DNA of 5,750 bases. Origin: Lysobacteraceae bacterium (GTDB lineage: Bacteria; Patescibacteriota; Patescibacteriia; JAACEG01). The stretch is from the NCBI GenBank assembly GCA_011682665.1, contig JAACEG010000035.1:1-5750 (forward strand), in the 5' to 3' direction. This document shows, piece by piece, positions 1 to 4,898 of the stretch (position 1 is the first letter of the stretch; each line of letters opens with the position of its first letter). Below the pieces are notes generated by a model. It was given only the letters and a program-made list of their open reading frames with translations, did not search any database and was not told the DNA's origin. The position numbers and the translations under genes are program-made.

Positions 1-942
1 ATCGCGCTTGCCGCTTATTTTGATTTAGGACTTTTGGGAATTATATCCGCAGGTGTAATCGGCTCTATTTTCAATTTTTCTTATTTGTTTTATTCAACAC
101 GCAAAATAATAAAAATACACTGGGCTTTTGATTTTGATATATGGAAAGAAACATTGCAAAAATCATGGCCGATTGCCGTTTCTATCGCTTTTAATTTAGT
201 CTATTTAAAAACAGACACAATAATTATGTCCCTTTACCATTCCCCATCTGATGTTGGTTTATACGGCGCAAGTTTCCGTTTTTTAGAAATTTTAATAATG
301 ATACCAACAATGTTTATGGGGTTAATTTTGCCTCTACTTTCAAATTATTGGAGCAGCAAAAACTTTATTGAATTTAAAAAAATATTTGAAAGCGCTTTTG
401 ACGTGATAATAATAATTGCTATCCCTTTGGCAATTGGGACTTTATTTTTAGCAAAACCAATTATAATTTTAGTGGCTGGCAAGGAATTTGCGCCAGCGAC
501 TCCTATTTTGAAAATTATTATTTTCGCTACCGCAATCGTCTTTGTTGGAATATTTTACGGACATACAATTGTCGCCATAGAAAAACAAAAAAAAATGATC
601 TGGGCTTATGCCACTACTGCGATATTAAGCTTAACAGCCTATCTAATTTTTATTCCAAAATATTCTTATTACGGCGCAGCCTGGGCAACTGTTTTTGCTG
701 AATCATTAATAGCTATAATCTGCGCTTGGATGGTTATTAAAACAACAAAAATTTTTCCTGACTTTTTAATAATCTTAAAAGTTTTTCTTGCCAGCGGAAT
801 TATGGCAATTATTTTATATTTTATTAAAAAACAAAGCTTATTTATTTCTTTGCCTTCCTCAATAGCTGTTTATTTTTTTGCTTTATATATATTAAAAGGA
901 ATTCCTAAAAATCTGCTTAAAGAAATAATAAAAATAAAATAA
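1..942 (+). CDS. Wzx-type polysaccharide flippase, C-terminal part (5' end outside window)
   Basis: The open frame runs from the first base of the window to TAA at 940-942, so the gene begins upstream. The TTG at 34 is an internal codon, because coding sequence continues through it (IALAAYFDLGLLG). About 313 residues are visible, against some 430-480 for a whole flippase of this superfamily. The visible part has about ten hydrophobic segments separated by short basic loops. Family-like stretches are DVGLYGASFRFLEI followed by a Pro-containing segment ending LPLLSNYW, then AGKEFAPATPILKI, then YYGAAWATVFAESL. These match the C-terminal half of Wzx/RfbX-like exporters of the MOP superfamily, which move undecaprenyl-diphosphate-linked glycans across the membrane. 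The neighbouring ligase and GT-C enzymes support this role. MurJ or another MOP exporter is less likely given the neighbours. The transported glycan cannot be told from sequence. The stop codon abuts the end of the opposite-strand structured element. Confidence 0.85.
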   Translation: MALAAYFDLGLLGIISAGVIGSIFNFSYLFYSTRKIIKIHWAFDFDIWKETLQKSWPIAVSIAFNLVYLKTDTIIMSLYHSPSDVGLYGASFRFLEILIMIPTMFMGLILPLLSNYWSSKNFIEFKKIFESAFDVIIIIAIPLAIGTLFLAKPIIILVAGKEFAPATPILKIIIFATAIVFVGIFYGHTIVAIEKQKKMIWAYATTAILSLTAYLIFIPKYSYYGAAWATVFAESLIAIICAWMVIKTTKIFPDFLIILKVFLASGIMAIILYFIKKQSLFISLPSSIAVYFFALYILKGIPKNLLKEIIKIK

Positions 943-945
943 AAA

Positions 946-1016
946 AGCCCTGCGCGCAATCCTTTTCTTTGCGGTGGCATTAATTTTGCCGTTGCAATAA
1001 GATATGCGCCAGGGCT
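946..1016 (-). terminator. long hairpin, copy 2, followed by U-tract: possible terminator
   Basis: On the minus strand AGCCCTG (1016-1010) pairs with CAGGGCT (952-946). GCGCA (1009-1005) then pairs with UGCGC (958-954) after one bulged base, and GGCA (990-987) pairs with UGCC (979-976) at the tip. Immediately after the helix the minus strand reads CTTTTTTATTTTATTTTTAT, as expected of an intrinsic terminator, though the hairpin is longer and more interrupted than usual. On the plus strand the hairpin is followed by taaaatctcgg, so it is a poor terminator for the flippase mRNA. It is homologous to 1118-1182, so termination may be a secondary role of an RNA domain. Confidence 0.45.
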
Positions 1017-1117
1017 AAAATCTCGGCTTTTGACATACGATGTATAAAAAACATTCGCCCCCCTTATCAAGTTCAAAATTCAAGACATGCAGAAATGAGG
1101 ATGAAGAATAGATGAAT

Positions 1118-1182
1118 GCCCTGACATAATCTTTCTTTGCCTGCGTCTGCATTTTACGCCTGCAAAAGATATATATCAGGGC
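1118..1182 (-). other. long hairpin, copy 1 of a tandem homologous pair
   Basis: On the minus strand GCCCTGA (1182-1176) pairs with TCAGGGC (1124-1118). The helix continues with AUA against UAU plus one G-U pair, then TTTTGC-like against GCAAAG-like segments with small bulges. It is capped by GCGT (1159-1156) pairing with ACGC (1146-1143). The 5' flank CGAGCTATTTAGCCCTG is nearly identical to the flank of the second copy (CGAGATTTTAGCCCTG). Either strand could in principle fold. The promoter and U-tract favour the minus strand. Confidence 0.55.
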
Positions 1183-1199
1183 TAAATAGCTCGTTCCAT
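1182..1199 (-). CDS. five-codon leader-type ORF (MERAI) behind a strong Shine-Dalgarno
   Basis: On the minus strand AAAGGAGGTGG (1216-1206) lies ahead of ATG (1199-1197), with 9 nt between AGGAGG and the ATG. The frame reads M-E-R-A-I and ends at TAG (1184-1182), which touches the first base of hairpin 1118-1182. A longer frame starting from GTG at 1209 begins inside the Shine-Dalgarno itself, so it is unlikely to be the initiated one. The very short ORF next to a hairpin resembles a leader peptide of the translation-sensing kind, but no downstream gene follows on this strand. It may also be a remnant of a broken gene. Function is unknown. Confidence 0.3.
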   Translation of the reverse strand: MERAI

Positions 1200-1232
1200 G
1201 TCTTGCCACCTCCTTTATTCTTATTTAATATT

Positions 1233-1261
1233 AATATAGATTAAAAATAATAATAAGTCAA
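1233..1261 (-). promoter_or_regulatory. sigma70-type promoter driving the minus-strand unit
   Basis: Read on the minus strand there is TTGACT at 1261-1256, a 17-nt spacer at 1255-1239, and TATATT at 1238-1233. That is one mismatch to each consensus hexamer, with ideal spacing. The region is AT-rich, so chance matches occur. However, the promoter is followed in the right order by a likely start near 1226, a strong Shine-Dalgarno and structured sequence, which raises its credibility. It points away from the ligase and toward the flippase 3' end. Confidence 0.55.
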
Positions 1262-1274
1262 TAAATTTTCCATT

Positions 1275-1345
1275 GTCATTCCCGCGAAGGCGGGAATCCC
1301 TGAGAATAAGCTAATTTACGAGATTCCCGCCTTCGCGGGAATGAC
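1275..1345. repeat. inverted pair of a 24-bp REP-like palindromic repeat
   Basis: A 24-bp unit at 1275-1298 and its exact reverse complement at 1322-1345 are separated by 23 nt. Each unit is itself a hairpin with core ATTCCCGCGAAGGCGGGAAT (8-bp stem, GAAG loop). A third, identical copy lies inside the ligase gene at 1798-1821. The motif is a familiar dispersed bacterial repeat, often visible in predicted proteins as IPAFAGMT. The pair can also form one long cruciform or stem-loop. Confidence 0.9.
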
Positions 1346-1416
1346 AAAAAAAAGACGGAAATGACAAAAAAGGCGAGGGTGGCAAAAAAAGGCGGGAATG
1401 GCAAAAAAAGCAAATG
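1346..1416 (+). repeat. decaying tandem tail of the REP-like repeat
   Basis: After 1345 there follow A-rich runs, each ending in a variant of CGGGAATGAC: gacggaaatgac, ggcgagggtggc, ggcgggaatggc, then gcaaatggc, at roughly 18-19 nt spacing. They look like partial copies of the repeat's right end plus an A-tract, progressively mutated. The same end-plus-A-tract amplification occurs inside the ligase gene at 1822-1863, where it is well preserved at 21 nt. This suggests a shared amplification mechanism. Confidence 0.65.
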
Positions 1417-1438
1417 GCAATTCTATAATTTTGTAAAT

Positions 1439-1470
1439 GAATTACCTCGCAGCAAGCTGACGAGGTATCT
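1439..1470. repeat. palindromic repeat with CAGCAAGCTG core
   Basis: ACCTCG (1444-1449) pairs with CGAGGT (1461-1466) around CAGCAAGCTG plus one extra A, giving a hairpin-forming unit flanked by gaatt and atct. It resembles dispersed repeats of the form GCAGCAAGCTGC with varying outer stems. It could be a structured element in the 5' leader of the ligase mRNA, but no gene-control feature is evident. Confidence 0.6.
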
Positions 1471-1519
1471 AATATAAAATTTTATTATATCTAACTATTG
1501 TACGTCCTCACGGTATTTG

Positions 1520-1542
1520 TCTCCGCAACAAGCTGATGGAGA
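1520..1542. repeat. second, diverged hairpin sharing the CAAGCTGA loop
   Basis: TCTCC (1520-1524) pairs with GGAGA (1538-1542) around GCAACAAGCTGAT. The loop matches that of the hairpin at 1444-1466 at almost every base, while the outer stem differs but still pairs. The trailing atatct also resembles the first copy. It ends about 30 nt upstream of the ligase start codon. Confidence 0.5.
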
Positions 1543-1573
1543 ATATCTACAATTCAAAAAAATTTAATTTAAT

Positions 1574-2998
1574 ATGTTTTATTTTTTAACAATTTTCATT
1601 ATAGCTTTTACAATAATTGCCTGGCAAAATTTGCCAACAGCAATCGCTATTATTGTTGCTTTATTACCGACATATTTAATTCGCTTCTATATTATAGGAC
1701 TTCCAACCACGCTTTTAGAAATAATGATTTTAATTGTTCTAACTGTGTGGTTTCTGCAAACAGGATTTAAAAGGGTATTAAAAAGACTTAACTACCAGAT
1801 TCCCGCCTTCGCGGGAATGACAAAGGGAAAAACGGGAATGACAAAGGAAAAAACGGGAATGACAATGAAATATAAAAAAGAAATTCCTTACCAACCCTTC
1901 CCTTTTCAAACGCAAATAATTTTAATAATGATTTTTGCCACGATTTCAATATTTATCGCGCCGAATATTTGGAAAGCGCTGGGGCTTTGGCGCGCGTATT
2001 TTTTAGAACCAATTCTCTTTTTTCTGATTTTTGTCCAAACCATAAAAACTAAAAAAAATCTGCAAAAAATATTATATGCTTTAGGAATCTCTGCTTTGGC
2101 TGTTTCTATTTTTGCAATCTACCAAAAAATCACCGGAAATTTTATTCCAGTTAAAATGTGGCAACCAGAAGAAACGCGGAGAGTGACCAGTTTTTTTACC
2201 TCCCCAAACGCCGTCGGACTTTTTTTAGCGCCGATTATAATGATATATTTTGGTTGGCTATGGGAAAACAAATTTAAAAATTTTATTCTTGCCTTATTTA
2301 AAATTTTAGTTTTAATATCTTCAATTATCGCTGTTATATTTACGGTTTCCAAAGGAACCTGGGCTGGTTTAATTATAGCGTTTATTTTTTTCTTATTTTC
2401 TTTCGCATATTTAACAATAAAAAGAAAAACAGCGGAAACTTCCATACTACGTAGTATGGAAGTTTCCGCTGTTTTTGTTTTGTTCATTATTATTATATTA
2501 TTATTATTTTCTGTAATATATTTTCAAAATCAATCTATTAAAAAATATACTGAAAAAATAAAAATTCAAACAATTATTAATTCTCCTTCGGCTCAAAATC
2601 GCCTAGTTCTCTGGCAAGGCTCATGGAAATATTTAACGCAAAATCCGAAAAATTTTATTTTCGGCGCCGGTATATTCGGATTTCCAAAAATTCAAGAAAA
2701 TTTTAGAGATCCTTTAAAAATGGAACCTTTAATTTATCCCCATAACATTTTTTTAAATTTTTGGATGGATATTGGGCTTTTGGGAATGCTTTGTTTTGCC
2801 TGGCTGATAATTTCTTTTTTTATAAAAATAAAAAAATGTTTTTACGCGCGAAATGGAATATTTTTTATTGGAATCGCGTCTGCTATGGTGACAATTATTA
2901 TTCATGGATTGGTCGATGTTCCATATTTTAAAAACGATTTGTCTCTGCTTTTTTGGATTATATTGGGAATTCTCATCGCTGCTGATAATAAAAAATAA
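1574..2998 (+). CDS. O-antigen ligase / Wzy-type polymerase family membrane protein
   Basis: This is a 474-residue protein with about 11-12 hydrophobic segments. It would transfer or join lipid-linked glycan chains on the outer face of the membrane. Family marks are RRVTSFFTSPNAVGLFL (residues 202-218), the SKGTWAGL motif (259-266, usually SRGxW), R343 in QNRLVLWQ, and the large periplasmic-type loop ending YPHN with H390, the position of the conserved catalytic-type His. These are followed by DIGLLG (399-404) and HGLVDVPYFKNDLSLLFW (444-461). These fit the Wzy_C/O-antigen ligase family. The start is forced because an in-frame TAA (1565-1567) lies just upstream, and there is no Shine-Dalgarno. 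Two repeat-derived inserts are embedded: residues 75-97 and 284-301, both in Lys-rich loops outside the conserved motifs, so the enzyme is probably intact. Ligase and polymerase cannot be told apart from sequence. Confidence 0.85.
   Translation: MFYFLTIFIIAFTIIAWQNLPTAIAIIVALLPTYLIRFYIIGLPTTLLEIMILIVLTVWFLQTGFKRVLKRLNYQIPAFAGMTKGKTGMTKEKTGMTMKYKKEIPYQPFPFQTQIILIMIFATISIFIAPNIWKALGLWRAYFLEPILFFLIFVQTIKTKKNLQKILYALGISALAVSIFAIYQKITGNFIPVKMWQPEETRRVTSFFTSPNAVGLFLAPIIMIYFGWLWENKFKNFILALFKILVLISSIIAVIFTVSKGTWAGLIIAFIFFLFSFAYLTIKRKTAETSILRSMEVSAVFVLFIIIILLLFSVIYFQNQSIKKYTEKIKIQTIINSPSAQNRLVLWQGSWKYLTQNPKNFIFGAGIFGFPKIQENFRDPLKMEPLIYPHNIFLNFWMDIGLLGMLCFAWLIISFFIKIKKCFYARNGIFFIGIASAMVTIIIHGLVDVPYFKNDLSLLFWIILGILIAADNKK
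1798..1863 (+). repeat. REP-like repeat inserted in frame in the ligase gene
   Basis: The 24-bp unit at 1798-1821 is identical to the copy at 1322-1345. It is followed by two 21-nt tandem units (1822-1842, 1843-1863) ending in CGGGAATGAC. The total of 66 nt is a multiple of three and adds IPAFAGMT, then KGKTGMT and KEKTGMT, at about residues 76-97. This lies in a basic loop between hydrophobic segments ending near residue 63 and beginning near 113. Confidence 0.9.
2425..2476. repeat. perfect 52-bp palindrome inside the ligase gene
   Basis: The sequence is exactly self-complementary over 26-bp arms centred between 2450 and 2451 (central TCCATACTACGTAGTATGGA). Arms extend to about 2420-2481 with one mismatch. 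There is no spacer between the arms. It encodes KTAETSILRSMEVSAVF (residues 285-301), between hydrophobic segments. Because of the symmetry the minus strand encodes the same peptide. Its GC content is higher than that of the surrounding gene, and it looks like an inserted element. Confidence 0.9.
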
Positions 2999-3043
2999 TG
3001 TCATTGCGATACTGAATTACTTTGAACAGCGAAACGAGTAGGC
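2999..3043 (+). repeat. degenerate remnant of a GTCATTGCGA-type dispersed repeat
   Basis: Directly after the ligase stop the sequence reads tgtcattgcga, then about 15 unrelated bases, then acagcgaaacgagtaggca. A widespread bacterial repeat has the form GTCATTGCGA...GAGCGAAACGA..GCAATC. The match is by eye and imperfect, so the call is tentative. Confidence 0.4.
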
Positions 3044-3388
3044 ATAATACCCCCTCTAACTCCCCCTAAATAGGGGGAGAATAAAAAAACAGGTTTCCCC
3101 TACAAGGGGGAAAACGAGAATAATAGGTTCCTCCCCTATTTAGGGGAGGTTAGAAGGGGTAAAAATAACGAGAATAATAGGTTCCTCCCCTATTTAGGGG
3201 AGGTTAGGAGGGGCAAAAATAACGAGAATAACGGTTTCCTCCCCTATTTAGGGGAGATTAGGAGGGGTAAAAAATTAATAATACCCCCTCTAACTCCCCC
3301 TAAATAGGGGGAGAACAAAAAAACAGGTTTCCCCTACAAGGGGGGAAACGAGAATAATAGGTTCCTCCTCTTTTCCAAAGAGGAAACC
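3044..3388. repeat. composite array of palindromic repeats between ligase and glycosyltransferase
   Basis: The array fills nearly the whole gap. A 91-nt block (3044-3134) recurs at 3278-3368, offset 234, with two differences. Between them are three tandem 54-nt units (phase marked by aacgag at about 3113, 3167 and 3221). Hairpin cores are CTCCCCCTAAATAGGGGGAG at 3060-3079 and 3294-3313, the opposite-orientation form CCTCCCCTATTTAGGGGAGG at 3130-3149 and 3184-3203 with a variant at 3239-3256, and GTTTCCCCTACAAGGGGGAA-type hairpins at about 3093-3113 and 3327-3347. The final hairpin is at 3360-3388 (CCTCTTT with AAAGAGG). It could act as terminator, mRNA stabiliser or simply repeat accumulation. 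No promoter for the downstream gene was recognised. Confidence 0.9.
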
Positions 3389-3419
3389 ATAAAAATAATA
3401 TTATTTCGTAATTTAAAAT

Positions 3420-4898
3420 ATGTTAATTAAAAAAATCATTCAAAATAAAATACTGCTTTACGGCCTTATCAGTGAAACTCTATATTTAAGCTTATTTTTA
3501 ATTGATGGATTTTTTAGAAAAACATTTAACGATTATTCTATTCATCCTAAAAATCCCATAATTCTATTTTTTTTATTTGCTGTTTTTGGAATTTTATTTT
3601 TTTTGTTCATTAAAATTTATAAATTTATTGATAGAAACGGATGTGATCAAAAAAGTTTTAAAATAATTCTACTTTTTTTTATAATTTTCTTGCTCACTTT
3701 AATTATTATCCCGCCAATTGGGTCTTCTGATATTTATTGTTATATGGCGACAAATAAAGCGCTGACTGATTATCATCTTAATCCTTTTACAACTCCTGCT
3801 TCACAATCACCTGCGGAAAATACTTTTGTTAACTTATGTAGCCAGGATTGGGCTAATAGCACCACTGTTTATGGTCCTGTCTGGCATATTATTTTACTTC
3901 CCTTAGGAATAATAAAAACGCAAAATTTTTTCTTAAATATAATAAGCTTCAAATTATTAATGGTTCTTTTTAGCGCGCTATCTTTATTTTTAATCTATAA
4001 AATATTAAATATAATTAATCCAAAACTAAAATATTTAGGAGTAATTCTTTACGCCTGGAATCCTTTTATTTTATTTGAAACAGCCAACAACGCGCACAAT
4101 GATATTGTAATGATATTTTTTATTTTGCTTTTTATTTATTGCTTGCTTAAAAAAAAATATGTGTTAGCGACAATTTTTATAACATTTTCAATATTAATAA
4201 AATATATATCAATTTTATTATTACCGCTATTTATCATTTTTCTTTTTAAAATTCCCCCTACTCCCTTTTCCAAAAAAGGAATTAGTAAGAATAAACAAAA
4301 AAACGCTCTGAAAGAAAAAACAAAAATTGTTTTGAGTAATGGATTCGCATTTTTATTCACTTTATTTATTTTCTATATTCCCTTTTTAAATAATTTTAGT
4401 GATTTTAAAAAAATAATTTTCCATATTATAAACCGTTCTAATTTAATATCTTTCTGGTATCTTTCTCCTTTCGGATATTTAATCGGCCTTATTTATTATC
4501 TCATCTCTTTTTTAAACAATAGTTTAATAAACAAATATGATATTATGCTCGCGATAAAAAATTACAGTGTTTTCTTTTTTCTAATAACTTATATTTTTAT
4601 TCTGTTTTTTTATATAAAAGAAAAAAATAGTGTTAAAAATCTTATAAAATACAGCGCCTATATTTTTATTGCCTATCTCTTAATTGCAAACGTCTGGTTA
4701 ATGGAATGGTATCTTCTATGGCCATTATTATTATTAATCATAACAGATGAAAAAAATTATTCTTTATATTTTTTAATAACCGCTTTAGCTTTATTAAGCT
4801 ATCCTTTTTCTTTTATTGGATCTATTATAATATTAATTATTTTTATATTTTATTTTCAGTTGACTGAAAAATTAAAACTAAAATTAAAAAATGTTTAA
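3420..4898 (+). CDS. GT-C fold glycosyltransferase, GT87/polyprenyl-phosphate mannosyltransferase type
   Basis: This is a 492-residue protein with about 12 hydrophobic segments. Such enzymes take a sugar from a polyprenyl-phosphate donor and add it to a glycan or lipid acceptor on the outer face. Marks in order are SSDIYCY (residues 102-108, with D104 in the expected first outer loop), NPF (121-123), a Cys- and Trp-containing loop ending VYGPVW (150-155), YAWNPFILFE (211-220), ANNAHND (222-228), SILIKY (257-262), and EWYLLWPLLLL near the C-terminus. This pattern matches the DUF2029/MptA-B-like mannosyltransferases. Sugar and acceptor are unknown. The start is fixed by an in-frame TAA at 3414-3416, and there is no Shine-Dalgarno. 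It overlaps the next gene by 8 nt. A repeat-derived insert sits at residues 278-288 in a very basic loop. Confidence 0.75.
   Translation: MLIKKIIQNKILLYGLISETLYLSLFLIDGFFRKTFNDYSIHPKNPIILFFLFAVFGILFFLFIKIYKFIDRNGCDQKSFKIILLFFIIFLLTLIIIPPIGSSDIYCYMATNKALTDYHLNPFTTPASQSPAENTFVNLCSQDWANSTTVYGPVWHIILLPLGIIKTQNFFLNIISFKLLMVLFSALSLFLIYKILNIINPKLKYLGVILYAWNPFILFETANNAHNDIVMIFFILLFIYCLLKKKYVLATIFITFSILIKYISILLLPLFIIFLFKIPPTPFSKKGISKNKQKNALKEKTKIVLSNGFAFLFTLFIFYIPFLNNFSDFKKIIFHIINRSNLISFWYLSPFGYLIGLIYYLISFLNNSLINKYDIMLAIKNYSVFFFLITYIFILFFYIKEKNSVKNLIKYSAYIFIAYLLIANVWLMEWYLLWPLLLLIITDEKNYSLYFLITALALLSYPFSFIGSIIILIIFIFYFQLTEKLKLKLKNV
4251..4283 (+). repeat. palindromic repeat fragment inserted in frame in the GT87-like gene
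   Basis: ATTCCCCCTACTCCCTTTTC followed by caaaaaaggaatt is C-rich and hairpin-forming (CCTTTT with AAAAGG, ATTCC with GGAAT) in an otherwise AT-rich gene. It encodes IPPTPFSKKGI, a peptide typical of translated dispersed repeats of the CCCCCTNNCCCCCTTT class. It shares ccttttcca with the last hairpin of the intergenic array (3360-3388). The following residues (SKNKQKNALKEK) may be the original loop. Confidence 0.65.

Larger units (their letters stand above)
935..1226 (-). ncRNA. candidate structured minus-strand transcript with two homologous hairpins
   Basis: The sequence shows a near-consensus promoter (1233-1261), an expected start near 1226, a strong Shine-Dalgarno at 1209-1215, a five-codon ORF (1182-1199), a long hairpin (1118-1182), a linker, a second homologous hairpin (946-1016), and then a U-rich run read from 945 downwards. 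A 9-bp long-range helix (1197-1205 with 1081-1089) would enclose the first hairpin and pair the ATG of the small ORF. No open frame on this strand both uses the Shine-Dalgarno properly and exceeds five codons. This favours a small RNA or leader over a protein gene. I do not recognise the family. The promoter and terminator make an independent transcript of about 290 nt the simplest reading. A decayed small gene, or a duplicated hairpin-bearing mobile repeat, remains possible. Confidence 0.4.

Noticed and set aside
870..1076. 68-codon minus-strand protein gene
   Set aside because: It overlaps the flippase 3' end and the hairpin/U-tract, has no ribosome site at its start, and uses a different frame from the homologous segment.
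1118..1182. Hammerhead or other known self-cleaving ribozyme
   Set aside because: CTGAT occurs, but the CUGAUGA and GAAA core elements are not present in the required arrangement.
1015..1209. 64-codon minus-strand protein gene
   Set aside because: Its GTG start lies inside the Shine-Dalgarno, the product resembles no family I know, and the frame is not kept between the two homologous hairpin copies.
1275..1345. Terminal inverted repeats of an insertion sequence
   Set aside because: Only 23 nt lie between the arms, no transposase is present, and the same unit occurs singly in the ligase gene.
1424..1429. TATAAT as a -10 box for the ligase gene
   Set aside because: No -35-like hexamer lies 16-18 nt upstream, and such hexamers are common by chance in this AT-rich sequence.
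2119..2487. 122-codon minus-strand ORF within the ligase gene
   Set aside because: It is a shadow of the ligase. Its N-terminus repeats the ligase peptide only because the 52-bp palindrome reads the same on both strands.
2753..3004. 83-codon minus-strand ORF
   Set aside because: It is a shadow of the conserved C-terminal end of the ligase, with no supporting start signal.
3044..3388. CRISPR array
   Set aside because: Repeats are tandem or inverted palindromes without unique spacers of constant length. The sequence between cores is itself repeated.
4136..4360. 74-codon minus-strand ORF
   Set aside because: It lies wholly opposite the GT87-like gene, and its PFLEKGVGG stretch is just the repeat read backwards.
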